From the NCBI RefSeq assembly GCF_001750145.1, contig NZ_CP015733.1, forward strand, positions 1-64,000: a DNA stretch of 64,000 bases, in the 5' to 3' direction. Below are positions 1 through 8,610 of the stretch, piece after piece. The DNA is from Arthrobacter sp. U41 (GTDB lineage: Bacteria; Actinomycetota; Actinomycetes; Actinomycetales; Micrococcaceae). Made by a program: the position numbers and the translations under genes. Numbering within the stretch: position 1 is the first letter of the stretch; each line of letters begins with the position of its first letter. Below the pieces are notes generated by a model that ran no database searches, was not told the origin of the DNA, and saw only the letters and a program-made list of their open reading frames with translations.

Positions 1-156
1 TTGTCCCGGCGCCGGGTCGGCCAGCACCTCATCTATGATCCAGGCGGCCTGTCGGCGGATCCCCGCCATCTCAGCGTCCCGCTCCGATCCAGAAACTTGC
101 TCTGCAGAGTCAGCACCATCGGGGCGACCCGGAATGGACGGCGGCTCCATTGACAT
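1..156 (-). CDS. Hypothetical protein, N-terminal part only
   Basis: An open frame on the minus strand starts at ATG 156 and is still open at the left edge (52 codons visible). The start is preceded by AAAGGA at 7-base spacing, which is why I chose it; a second ATG lies two codons later. The visible protein is hydrophilic and begins MSMEPPSIPGRPDGADSAEQ. I see no domain and cannot assign a function. Confidence 0.5.
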   Translation of the reverse strand, partial: MSMEPPSIPGRPDGADSAEQVSGSERDAEMAGIRRQAAWIIDEVLADPAPGQ

Positions 157-829
157 TGGTTATTCCTTTGTTTCGGATTACGGCTGAGCCCGGAATCCGC
201 ATACCGCCGCCCGCTCCGCTCTGCCAGGCTTCCCGGGCAAGGCGAGCGGACGCCTGTGATGACACAGTACAACGGGACCGACGTGTCTGTCCCTAGCGTC
301 GGGGAGCCTGGTCCCAATGCTCTGCACCGGGCACGGGTGCGGCAATACCACCCCTCCGATAGCACCACGCCAAACCCGGGACTCATGGCTCGTCTCCGCC
401 GCCGACCGTCTCTCGTTTCTCAACGGCTCCAGTGACGACGTTTCAGCCAACAAGCGCGTGCCGATTACAACATCGGCACGGTATTCCTGCGTTCGTCATT
501 CCTGCGATCGTCCAAAACGTTGTCGGGGACGGCCAACTGCCGTAGTGCCGAGACCGTGCCAAGTGTCAGCTTTGCGGGGTCTTTCTGAGGCGCGGCAAAA
601 GTGTCGCGGTCAATCGCGGGCTCAGCTGAATCGGTAACCGTTGTGCTCTAGGCAAAACGAGTGATGGGGTCTATATATCATCACGTCAGTTCAGTGCGTT
701 GCCGGCCCTCCTGCACAGGCGCTAGCAGCTGAAATTCGCCCGCATCCGGGCGTTCCGAATCCGACTGACAGCCCGCGGTTGCCGGAGCATAACGACGACA
801 ACAAGCAGTACCAACCATAGGAGGTCAAG
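157..829. other. Intergenic region without a supported gene
   Basis: Short open frames occur on both strands but none has a convincing ribosome site together with protein-like composition. The region separates the left-edge gene (leftward) from the cupin gene (rightward), so it should hold divergent promoters. I could not pick out a definite -10/-35 pair. Confidence 0.4.
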
Positions 830-1192
830 ATGCCAGGTTTAGTTCGTAAAAGCCTCGATTCACCCGAGGAGACACGCCCCTTCGAAGGTGGCACGGGCCA
901 ACTTCAACTCGTCAACATGGAACAGGGCGGCGTGGGCCGTGCCACCTTCCTGCCCGGATGGCGCTGGTCCGAGCACGTAAAACCGATCGCCAAGACGGAG
1001 AGCTGTCAGGCCGCGCACATGGGGTATTTCATCTCCGGTCGCATGAAGGTCGTCATGAACGACGGCGAAGAAATGGAGTATGGGCCGGGTGACTTCGCCA
1101 TCATGGCCCCCGGGCACGACGCCTGGGTCTTGGGAGAGGAACCCTGTGTCGTGATCGACTGGCAGGGATTCGCCGACTACGCCAAACCCTGA
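830..1192 (+). CDS. Cupin-domain protein
   Basis: This 120-residue protein fits a single small cupin beta-barrel. The first half carries FLPGWRWSEHVKP, and a second conserved stretch GDFAIMAPGHDAWVLG matches the second cupin motif (G-D-x-P-x-G-H). Residues 60-75 (GYFISGRMKVVMNDGEE) are the typical inter-motif strands. A near-perfect ribosome site (AGGAGG, 6 bases before the ATG) fixes the start. Such stand-alone cupins bind a metal or small ligand and are often minor enzymes or sensors; the substrate cannot be read here. The gene stands alone, followed by about 1 kb without a gene. Confidence 0.8.
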   Translation: MPGLVRKSLDSPEETRPFEGGTGQLQLVNMEQGGVGRATFLPGWRWSEHVKPIAKTESCQAAHMGYFISGRMKVVMNDGEEMEYGPGDFAIMAPGHDAWVLGEEPCVVIDWQGFADYAKP

Positions 1193-2236
1193 CCCCAGGG
1201 ACCCCGCGCGCCAGGGATCCGAAGTCCGCCGCCAGGGCCACGGGCTTCCCACCACCCCGGCGGCAACATCGGTAATCCCCACGCTCCCCGACCCAGGCAT
1301 TGGGGGCCCTGGACAACGCGGGGGATCCCTGCCGCCGTGCCGCGGCGGGGATGGTTAGGGCGCGATGATAATCCCTCCAGCCTTCGCCTCGGTGACAACG
1401 CCGCGCCAGTTCCGCCTCAGCAGGCGGTTCCCGCCGGAAAGCTGCGCCGGTTCCCAGCGAGGCTGGACAGCAATCCGGCCCCTCGCGCCCTTGCCATAAA
1501 CCCCTCGTCCTACAAACCGGCCCTCCAACACGACAACTCGATCCCACTCCCCGGCGCACAAATCACCATCCAAGTGGCTGAATCCCTGGATGGTGATTCA
1601 CCGCGGTCAATGGCCTCCTCTCCACGCCGGATGGCAGTGCCTGTTTGGTCACCCATCGAACGGCAGAGACTGTACTGCGTCAAAGAAGGAATCCTTGAGC
1701 CGACAGGATGGGAAGATAGACACTGCGACCCGATCTGTCGACCAGGTAGAAGTTTCATTCCGTGACTCGCACATTCGAAAACCAGCAGCCACCAGCTGGG
1801 CCATTTCCGTCGCCGGGTTCGTGACCGGGCGGCTGTCCTCCCCGGACGAGTTCGGCGTCAGCATCCGGCAGCGGCTCGGGCTGTGCGGGTTTGTTGCCGG
1901 TGAGCGGGCCGTGCCGGAGCATGAGTCGCCCCACCTGACCAGCGCAAGTCCGTAAAAAGGCGCGGGGCCGAGAAGTTGAGAAACTAAACACCCCTCCGGT
2001 CTTTGGCCAGGTGCGTGTCTTATAACTCACCTGTCGCGAATTCCAAGGCTACAAGACAGCGAAACCGCCAAATTGAGCTGTGAAAAAGCCGCCATTCTGG
2101 ACTAACAGTCACAGACGTAAGGAATGTCGAGGAACTCGCGGTTCGACACGCCCCTCCAAAGTCTCAGAATGCCGTCCAACAACAGATAGTCTCACAACGG
2201 CAAATTGCTCGGCATTAAGAGAATACGAGGACGTCC
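1193..2236. other. Long gene-poor stretch upstream of a serine recombinase
   Basis: About 1 kb follows the cupin gene with only short overlapping open frames of unlikely composition. The last 250 bases are more AT-rich and may hold the recombinase promoter and a recombination site. I could not identify paired subsites by eye. Confidence 0.35.
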
Positions 2237-2785
2237 ATGGCTGTAATCGGGTACGCGAGGGTTTCCACCGCGGAACAGAACCTTGATCTGCAGCTCAATG
2301 CACTCCATGCGGCCGGCGCAGCCCGGACCTTTGCCGACAAAGGCGTCAGTGGATCCGCAGCCGAACGCCCTCAGCTGTCCAAAGCCCTGGACAGGCTGGA
2401 GACCGGCGACGTACTCACCGTATGGAAGCTCGACCGTTTGGGACGCAACACCCGGCATGTCTTGGACCTTATCGAGAACATGCGATCACGGGGAGCAGGG
2501 TTCCGTTCCCTGACCGAGGGTCTGGACACGACCGGGCCCATGGGCACCGCGATGCTTACGATTGTTGCCGCATTCGCGCAGCTGGAGCGCGACACGATGA
2601 TCGAACGCACCAAAGCCGGCCTCGCTGCGGCCGCGGCCAACAACCGCCACGGCGGAAGACCCCGCAAAGTAGATGACGCTGCCGCTGCCCGGGCCAAGGA
2701 ACTCAAAGGCAAAGGAATCAGTGCCTCCGACATCGGCAAGATGCTCGGAGTCTCCCGCGCTACTGTCTACCGATATCTTCTCTAG
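2237..2785 (+). CDS. Serine recombinase / resolvase
   Basis: The 182-residue protein is a complete small serine recombinase. The N-terminal catalytic domain (about 1-135) starts with GYARVSTAEQNLDLQ, where the Ser is the expected nucleophile, and continues with KLDRLGRN and the helix region TAMLTIVAAFAQLERD. The C-terminal helix-turn-helix (about 145-182) contains GISASDIGKMLGVSRATVY. Length matches Tn3/Tn21-type resolvases or invertases. GAGG lies just upstream of the ATG. No transposase is adjacent, so it may be a plasmid multimer resolvase or a transposon relic. A fragment of a close relative lies at 6541-6624. Confidence 0.88.
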   Translation: MAVIGYARVSTAEQNLDLQLNALHAAGAARTFADKGVSGSAAERPQLSKALDRLETGDVLTVWKLDRLGRNTRHVLDLIENMRSRGAGFRSLTEGLDTTGPMGTAMLTIVAAFAQLERDTMIERTKAGLAAAAANNRHGGRPRKVDDAAAARAKELKGKGISASDIGKMLGVSRATVYRYLL

Positions 2786-2923
2786 GCAGTGCTCCTAGCG
2801 TTGAGAGACGACCTGGAGCGTAGCGCTTAGGGCACGTTCTGTGTTTCGTCAAGTTTAAGTAGGCCGTTTCAGCGCTAAGAATTAGGCCACGTCGGCTCTT
2901 TTCTGGTCCATTTCAGCGGTTGG

Positions 2924-3655
2924 CTATTTCATGAGGGCATTTTTGACCCGGTAGGACTCGCCGCGGAACTGCAGAAGCCGCCCGTGGTGGACCAATCTGT
3001 CAATGACGGCGGCGGCCATGTTGTCGTCTCCGAACACGGTGCCCCAGCGGGAAAACTCCAAATTTGTTGTGATGATCAGGCTTCGTTTTTCATACCCGTC
3101 CGCGATCACTTGGAAGAGTAGCCTGGCCCCTTCGGCGTCGATCGGGAGGTAGCCCAGCTCGTCGATGGCCAGGAGCCGGTTCTTGGCCAGGGAGGCCAGT
3201 TCCTTGTCGAGGCGGTCTTCGTCCTTGGCGCGGCGCAGCATCATGACCAGGGCGGAGGTGGTGAAGAACCTGGCGGGGATGCCCTGCCGGCAGGCGGCGG
3301 CCACCAGGGCGGTGGCCATGTGAGTTTTGCCGGTGCCCACGTCGCCGTAGAGGACCAGGTCCTGGGCCCGGTTGATGAAATCCAGGGATTCGAGAGGTCC
3401 GCGGCCGTAGTCCTCCGGGAACCTGACACTGCTGTAGTCGAACCCGGTGAGTGTTTTCATGGCCGGCAACCTTGCGGCCTTCAACAGCCGCTGGCGCCGT
3501 GACTCCTGCCGGGATTCGTGCTCGGCGACCAGCACCCCGTGCAGGTATTCACGTTGCTTCGGGGTGCCCTTCTCGGCCCAATCGGTCAACACGCTGCCGG
3601 TCAGCGAGGCGTGCTTGCCCGCCTCAAGGAGGTCCTGGACGGTGATCGTGCTCAT
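2924..3655 (-). CDS. istB: IS21 helper ATPase IstB
   Basis: The 243-residue protein is an AAA+ transposition helper of the DnaC/IstB type. Walker A is GDVGTGKTHMATAL (about residues 104-117), and the Walker B region reads LLAIDELGYLP. The C-terminal part has ITTNLEFSRWGTVFGD and VIDRLVHHGRLLQFRGESYR, a typical IstB ending. It overlaps the istA stop by four bases (ATGA), the usual coupling in this family. It activates the IstA transposase and shapes target DNA. Confidence 0.93.
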   Translation of the reverse strand: MSTITVQDLLEAGKHASLTGSVLTDWAEKGTPKQREYLHGVLVAEHESRQESRRQRLLKAARLPAMKTLTGFDYSSVRFPEDYGRGPLESLDFINRAQDLVLYGDVGTGKTHMATALVAAACRQGIPARFFTTSALVMMLRRAKDEDRLDKELASLAKNRLLAIDELGYLPIDAEGARLLFQVIADGYEKRSLIITTNLEFSRWGTVFGDDNMAAAVIDRLVHHGRLLQFRGESYRVKNALMK

Positions 3656-5130
3656 GCTATTTCTCCTGTGGTGGTGTTCAGGGTGGTGAAGGTGTCATAG
3701 ACGCTCAGGTCCACGTTCGTTGCCTCCGGTTCGGTGCCATCAGCCAGACGGCGGGCCAGCATGCCCAGCATGGCCATGTCCGGTGCATCCCCGCGCTGGA
3801 TCAGGGTGTCGGCAGCGGCCACCGCGGCATCGAATCCCGCCACCGATGAGGCAGCATCCACCGAGTTGAGCAGCCGGCGCCGATCCGTGGCCGTGGCCCG
3901 GTCCAACCAGTCACGCACCGGGTCCGTCACCAGGGCCCGCAGCGGCGAATGGGACCACGCCCCGGGCTTCGTCACCAGCAACGGCACCAGGGAAGCAGGG
4001 TCAAAGACCGTCTCGGCCTGCTTGCCGAAGACGCGCGGGAACGTGCGGACAGGTTCGGAATGCTCATCAAGGATCTGCACCACGTCGTGTCCCAACCCCA
4101 CCGTGAGCATTCGCCCGTGGAAAGCGGGCCCGGCGGCGTACGTGTTCCCGTCAATGAGCAGGTTCCCGGTCTTGTCGGCCTTGCGCGATTCGTAGCGCAC
4201 GGCATCGAAACCGATCCCCGGCAGGTCTATGGACGCCGCAACGTCCTGGGCGAACAGCTCACCCAGGGGCAGGCCCTTGCGGTAGTGCACGGTGGTGGCC
4301 AACGCGTCGCAGCGCGCCATGAGGTCCTTGTTCAGCCCCTCCAGGGTGGCGGCCTCCGGCTCGGGGACCATGAAGTTCCGGCGCAGGAACCCCACCGCGT
4401 TCTCCACGTTGCCCTTCTCATGGCCCGAGTACGGATTGCAATAGCGTGACTCGGACCTGTAGTGGAGTTTGAAGGCGCCAAACAGCTTCGTCTCGGTCAC
4501 CCGGGTTCCCACCCGATTTCCGATGCCCGTGGCATTATCAAAGACCATGTGCCGCGGCGCAGCCCGAATGTGCTCAAACACCCTCCGCAGCCCGTGGGCC
4601 ACGCATTCGGCGGTCTCGCCCCGATACGCCTGCACGAAGCGCATGTTCGAGAACGGGAAGGTCACCACCAGGATATGCAGGACCTGCCGGATCCCGGCAA
4701 CGATGGCCTCGGCCTGACCGAAGTCGACCTGCACGGTGCCGGCAGGCCAGACCAGTTCGGTAAACCCCTCACCGGGCTGCCGGTGGGCGGCCAACCATTT
4801 CTTCACGTACCGCTGGACCGGTGAATAGGTGGCGGTAAAACCATGCTCGTCAACGAGCCGGTCGAAGATCCGCTTCGCCGTATGCCGCTGCTTGCGGTTC
4901 CGGCGCTGATCCTCGATGAGCCACCGCTCAATGATGTGCTCGAACCCGGTCAGCACCGAGGCCCCCGGCCTGGCCAGCGGTGCCCGCGGCGCCGGGGAGA
5001 AGTCCTCCTGCTCGGCGTACTTGGCCGCCGAGGTCCGGCTCACTCCAAGCCTTCGGGCGATCTGACGCACCGGGACTCCCTGGGAGTCGAGTCTTCTGAT
5101 ATTTTCTTGAACGGACATGGGTACCGTCAT
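3652..5130 (-). CDS. istA: IS21 transposase IstA
   Basis: This is a DDE transposase. A helix-turn-helix lies at the N terminus (VRQIARRLGVSRTSAAKYAE), followed by the catalytic core with VQVDFGQAEAIV (first Asp), HMVFDNATG (second Asp) and GHEKGNVENAVG (Glu). I place the start at the ATG giving MTVPMSVQENIRRLD (492 residues), because the longer in-frame extension reads through the element's terminal sequence and is Cys-rich and unlike the family. istB follows with a 4-base overlap. Confidence 0.92.
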   Translation of the reverse strand: MTVPMSVQENIRRLDSQGVPVRQIARRLGVSRTSAAKYAEQEDFSPAPRAPLARPGASVLTGFEHIIERWLIEDQRRNRKQRHTAKRIFDRLVDEHGFTATYSPVQRYVKKWLAAHRQPGEGFTELVWPAGTVQVDFGQAEAIVAGIRQVLHILVVTFPFSNMRFVQAYRGETAECVAHGLRRVFEHIRAAPRHMVFDNATGIGNRVGTRVTETKLFGAFKLHYRSESRYCNPYSGHEKGNVENAVGFLRRNFMVPEPEAATLEGLNKDLMARCDALATTVHYRKGLPLGELFAQDVAASIDLPGIGFDAVRYESRKADKTGNLLIDGNTYAAGPAFHGRMLTVGLGHDVVQILDEHSEPVRTFPRVFGKQAETVFDPASLVPLLVTKPGAWSHSPLRALVTDPVRDWLDRATATDRRRLLNSVDAASSVAGFDAAVAAADTLIQRGDAPDMAMLGMLARRLADGTEPEATNVDLSVYDTFTTLNTTTGEIA

Positions 5131-5476
5131 CTCACTTTCCAGCCCTTCCGGCGCATACGCTTCGCAATGGCAGCACCGTAAGGAACCTATCTGGGGGTGG
5201 CGGGCCCATGTCCCCAACACTCTGGGAAAGGCCCCCGACCACCCGGGTGATCTCTAACTTCAGGCAAGCCCCCGAAACCTGATTCCGGGAAGAAAAAACT
5301 GGCCTAATTCTTACCGCTCTTTTGGCCTGAAACGAGCCACCAACATGGCTCAAATTCCTGGCTGAAACGGCCTACAGATAGTCGATCACACACACACGTT
5401 CACCGGACATTTTTGCAGGCAGTCCCTTCCGCGTGGTTCGTGAGGAACGTTGGGTTCGTTTGAGTAGTGTTTGGGC

Positions 5477-5827
5477 GTGAAGAATCTTGGATTTATCTCA
5501 TGCGCATTGGCCGTTTTGCTTGTGGGGTGTAGTTCGCCCCCAGAGCAGTTGAGAGGCGCGGCGAAGGGCTGCATGGGTAGTCTTGACGCCCCCGGCCTTG
5601 CTCTACCTGACGATGGTAGTGGCAATATTGGTATAGCCGTTTGGTCCGGGGGCGCAACAGCAGATGATGCGGAATGTGTATTAACGCGGCTTGATGCACC
5701 ATCACGTGTAGTGACGAAAGTCCGTGGCCTTATCCATGAGAACGGCACGGGATATACAGAATGGGATGACTTCAGAGTCGAAGTTTTATGGGGCCCCTTG
5801 GTCAAACTGAGTGAAGCTTCGAAGTAG
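5477..5827 (+). CDS. Small putative lipoprotein
   Basis: From the GTG at 5477 the protein begins VKNLGFISCALAVLLVGC: a short charged n-region, a hydrophobic stretch and a lipobox LVGC, so export and lipidation at Cys are expected. The mature part (about 98 residues) has three more Cys or Trp-rich strands and a late segment EWDDFRVEVLWGPL, but no family I recognise. A TTG two codons upstream is the alternative start. No clear ribosome site is visible, which lowers confidence. It lies just right of IS21 copy 1. Confidence 0.55.
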   Translation: MKNLGFISCALAVLLVGCSSPPEQLRGAAKGCMGSLDAPGLALPDDGSGNIGIAVWSGGATADDAECVLTRLDAPSRVVTKVRGLIHENGTGYTEWDDFRVEVLWGPLVKLSEASK

Positions 5828-5999
5828 GACCGGCTACCGGGCGCGAATAGTCACCGCTTTCGAGGGACGTTGGCACGAACGTCGGCGGTTTGAGCTTCAT
5901 CTAACACCCACCGCTGTATTTGTTGCTTCGAGGACATGAACTGTCGACCAACGATGGCTCTATTAGCAGCCAGCAGAACAGTCCGATTGGAGCCGATGC

Positions 6000-6518
6000 A
6001 TGGCCAAACTGAAGCACTTTACTGTCCTTGAACTCGTGGGCGAGGGTTTTAAGGGATTTCAAACCTTCCAGGACGTCCGGCAGCAGTACGCCCAGGATGA
6101 TGGTGGAATCCCGAAATCGCCGGGGGTCTATGTAGTAATACGGGCGAACACCTCGGCCCCACAATTTCTGGCCAAGGGTTTCGGCGGAACCCACAAGGCC
6201 CGTAAAGCAGATTCGCCAATAAGTGAGCTTGAAGCCAACTGGGTCCCCGGGGCTTCGGTCTTATACTTCGGCAAGGCAAGTCAGCGTAATAACGGCGGAG
6301 GCTTGTGGGACCGGATCCACGAATACTCAGTCGCGGGCCAGGGACGAAGCCACGGCCACAGTGGCGGCAAATACATTTGGCAGTTGGCCGATGCTAGGGA
6401 TCTGCTGGTGGCCTGGAAAGTTGTGCAAGGCGGAACGGAAAGAAAGCTTGAGGAGGCCATGATTCTGGCTTTCAAAGACAAGTACGGGAAGGTTCCCTTC
6501 GCTAACCGCACACCATAA
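6000..6518 (+). CDS. GIY-YIG-like domain protein
   Basis: The 172-residue protein has the order expected of a GIY-YIG fold: GVYVVIRA (residues about 42-49), VLYFGKASQ (about 87-95), an Arg/Tyr helix LWDRIHEYS, then a Gly/His-rich turn with GGKYIWQLAD, and a C-terminal acidic helix EEAMILAFKDKYGKVPFANR. The Arg of LWDRI and a Glu of LEEAM are the candidate catalytic residues. It could be a small endonuclease or an inactive relative. Immediately after its stop comes a fragment of a resolvase gene, suggesting past rearrangement here. Confidence 0.6.
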   Translation: MAKLKHFTVLELVGEGFKGFQTFQDVRQQYAQDDGGIPKSPGVYVVIRANTSAPQFLAKGFGGTHKARKADSPISELEANWVPGASVLYFGKASQRNNGGGLWDRIHEYSVAGQGRSHGHSGGKYIWQLADARDLLVAWKVVQGGTERKLEEAMILAFKDKYGKVPFANRTP

Positions 6519-6540
6519 CCGAATGCGCCCGCCAGGGGAG

Positions 6541-6624
6541 CTCAAAGACACTGGAATCAGTGCCTCCGACATCGGCAAGATGCTCGGAGTCTCCCGCGCC
6601 ACGGTCTACCGATACCTTACATAG
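6541..6624 (+). pseudogene. Resolvase C-terminal fragment
   Basis: The 84 bases encode the last 27 residues of a serine recombinase, including GISASDIGKMLGVSRATVYR, ending in a TAG stop. The DNA is almost identical to 2701-2785 in the complete recombinase gene, with a few synonymous differences and a diverged first stretch. Nothing upstream continues the frame into a catalytic domain, because the GIY-YIG-like gene ends 22 bases before. It is a remnant. Confidence 0.8.
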
Positions 6625-6890
6625 GCGCCGCGGAGAGAGATCAGGCGATCCCACAACGTGACCGGATCGGCCCACTCAAGCCTTGTCAGTGGCCCAAAGC
6701 CGCCATCCGACCAGTGAAAAACGCCGTTCTCGAACGGGGGCTAATGCGTATTTCTCAGCCACGAGGCCGGCAGCCTCGTGAAAATCTTGGAGCCCCGCTG
6801 GCAGTCACACGCTCCTGCGCTCAATATTGTGGCGGTGGCGGTAGCCTTCATTTCCGGCCGCATATCCCGTGCCGGAAAGGAGACCTTGTC
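6625..6890. other. Spacer with no supported gene
   Basis: A short plus-strand frame at 6714-6899 has no ribosome site and an improbable composition. The segment lies between the resolvase fragment (rightward) and the stop of a leftward membrane-protein gene. Confidence 0.35.
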
Positions 6891-7208
6891 TTAGAATGAG
6901 CGCTGGTCGTTGTGGGTCGCAGGCCTAGAGGCGCGCAGTTTCCCTCCCGCCGTTGCGAATAGGGCTACACCGATGAGGTCGGGGAGAACCCAGAACTCCC
7001 GTGTCATGTAGATGGGAATGAGGGGGTTGAATAGCAGTGCTACACCGATGAAGGCGACCAGCCAGACCGTTCGTTTCTGTCCGCTGGCTATTGTGCACAT
7101 CCAGATGGCCATCGAGGTGACGGCCCAACGCAGCACGACGTAAAACTCGTATGGCGCGCCGAGAAACCCCACCAATAGGAAGAATGCGCCGATAATAGCG
7201 GGGATCAC
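6891..7208 (-). CDS. Small membrane protein, DUF6804-like
   Basis: From the GTG at 7208 the 105-residue protein has three to four hydrophobic segments: IPAIIGAFFLLVGFLG, VVLRWAVTSMAIWMCTIA, TVWLVAFIGVALLFNPLIP and VLPDLIGVALFATAG. The ALLFNPLIPIYM...W..D.I pattern resembles the DUF6804 membrane family. The start lies 18 bases beyond the stop of the upstream gene, so the two are probably co-transcribed. The exact start is uncertain, because the frame stays open upstream into the preceding gene. Confidence 0.6.
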   Translation of the reverse strand: MIPAIIGAFFLLVGFLGAPYEFYVVLRWAVTSMAIWMCTIASGQKRTVWLVAFIGVALLFNPLIPIYMTREFWVLPDLIGVALFATAGGKLRASRPATHNDQRSF

Positions 7209-7225
7209 TGCCGGGTATACGGTGA

Positions 7226-7930
7226 TCAGCGGGACGTCGTCCAGTTGCTGCTCAGCGAAGCCACTGCCGCAGGATGACGCTCCCGAGTGTGAAGGTATGG
7301 ACTGAATTTCACGGGCTCGGGCTGTGTGGAAGCTACCGTCGGCACGGCGGCACCACGGGCCAGCGTTGAAACGTTCTGATCCTCCCACGTCGCTGGCCGA
7401 GGTGGTTCAGTAGTGGGAGTAACTGAGTGGGGGCGCGCTTGTGCGACCGCCGGGTCCAAGAGGAATGTCCCTTCCGGGTCCGGAGCGCGGTTCAGGAGGG
7501 ATTTGAGCAAGTCCTTGTAATTCCCGGTGAGGGGGGCGCGGGGCCCCTCGATCTGCTGAATATAGCGGACTGCATCAACCCACGAATGTTCGTCGTTGAG
7601 TTGCAGCTCGTGGCCAAGAGTAAGCTGGCGCGCCAGCGCCACAATCTTGGCGGACATCTCCGGCTCTGAAACGCCGACCCTACCTACATGCAGGGCTACC
7701 GTGGCCTCCGATGGCTGGAAGTACGGATTGGAACGACCTCCTCGAAGCATGAACGACATCGAGTCGATGTACAGCCAGACGACCCAGGGCTTCCCGAAAA
7801 CCACCAGCGCAGGGCGCTCTACTCCATCGATTTTCCACAGCGAAATATCACATCCAACGCCCGGATGTCCCGCTCGAAACGAGGACAAGACGGCGATCAG
7901 CGAGCGGAGGTGGGAATCCGAGTTCGTCAT
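7226..7930 (-). CDS. Hypothetical protein
   Basis: I chose ATG 7930 (MTNSDSHLRSLIAVL), preceded by AGAAGG at 9 bases. The 234-residue product has a plausible globular N-terminal domain (about 1-150) with ALVVFGKPWVVWLYIDSMSF and an alpha-helical middle (EMSAKIVALARQL, WVDAVRYIQQIEG). The last 80 residues are Pro/Thr/Ala-rich and low-complexity. No family is recognised. It precedes the small DUF6804-like gene in what looks like a two-gene operon. Confidence 0.55.
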   Translation of the reverse strand: MTNSDSHLRSLIAVLSSFRAGHPGVGCDISLWKIDGVERPALVVFGKPWVVWLYIDSMSFMLRGGRSNPYFQPSEATVALHVGRVGVSEPEMSAKIVALARQLTLGHELQLNDEHSWVDAVRYIQQIEGPRAPLTGNYKDLLKSLLNRAPDPEGTFLLDPAVAQARPHSVTPTTEPPRPATWEDQNVSTLARGAAVPTVASTQPEPVKFSPYLHTRERHPAAVASLSSNWTTSR

Positions 7931-8610
7931 AAGAGCTACCTTCTCGACAGCATTCTGAGCATCGTACATTGACCGGCTTTGGGAGTGTTCGCCGGCAGAC
8001 GCACCCGTGTCCAAGGAACTGTAACAGCGACTCGGCACCCTGTCGGTGGTGAAACGGCCGATAAGGGGCGGCTGGTTTTCCAGACGGGCAGGCGGGTTCA
8101 AGCGATGGTTGCAACACCAGAATAATCGGAAGTTGCAACGCCCATGGAATCCGGCAAACACCCACCAGGTGCCCTGGTCCATCAGTCGCGAAGCACCTTC
8201 AAGACTTCGCTTGTTGTATTCGCCAAGGGGAAGGTTGCCGACCACTTTATCCAGCGGTCAATGGCGGCGGCGAGGCTGTCCCGCCGTGACGAGCCGATGC
8301 TGGGTTGGCTCTGAAGCATACGTTCCAGCAGTCAGCTTCGGGAGAATGGCCGTGGCTGCTGCGCAAGGCAGTCTCCCACCGCGATACATTCCGCCCGCTC
8401 CCCGCCGCGAATACCGAAGGTTTTTCTGTACGTTTCACATGAGACGTCTTGAGGAGAATAGTTGTGGAACGGAATCGGGTGGCGTGTCGTCCCTGGTCGA
8501 AAGACCAGCCCCTGGCGTCCCACTTCCTAGGAAGTGGGACGAACGGGAGTGCAGCATTTACGGGCTCGCAGATACGGGTGTAGGTCGGAGCCCACCGATA
8601 CGATCTACCA
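7931..8610. other. Divergent intergenic region with strong dyads
   Basis: The stretch separates a leftward gene (start 7930) and a rightward gene (start 8611). A 195-codon plus-strand frame across it is Arg-rich and looks like a frame shadow. Two notable structures lie near its right end: a six-bp stem capped by GAAA (8493-8508) and a perfect 26-bp palindrome (8516-8541). Confidence 0.45.
8516..8541. repeat. Perfect 26-bp palindrome upstream of an EcsC-like gene
   Basis: Each 13-base half reads CGTCCCACTTCCT, followed without spacer by its exact complement. It lies 70 bases before the ATG at 8611. A tetraloop hairpin CTGGTC-GAAA-GACCAG sits 7 bases to its left. A spacer-free palindrome of this length fits a dimeric regulator operator. 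It could also form a hairpin in the leader RNA. No T-tract follows, so a simple terminator is less likely. Confidence 0.55.

Larger units (their letters stand above)
2840..5394 (-). mobile_element. IS21-family element, copy 1
   Basis: This 2555-bp element carries istA and istB on the minus strand. The two ends are inverted relatives that both start TGTGT and share TGTAGGCCGTTTCAGC-like inner repeats. CACGTTC lies at 2833-2839 and again at 5395-5401, a 7-bp target duplication within the IS21-family range. The boundary at 5394 has a slight ambiguity because of a CA run. The encoded proteins are identical to those of copy 2 at 23709-27862, so both are recent. Intact duplications mean this copy arrived by its own transposition. 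Confidence 0.92.

Noticed and set aside
1337..1955. Overlapping 121- to 142-codon frames between the cupin and the recombinase genes
   Set aside because: No ribosome sites, no conserved-looking segments, and mutual overlap on both strands.
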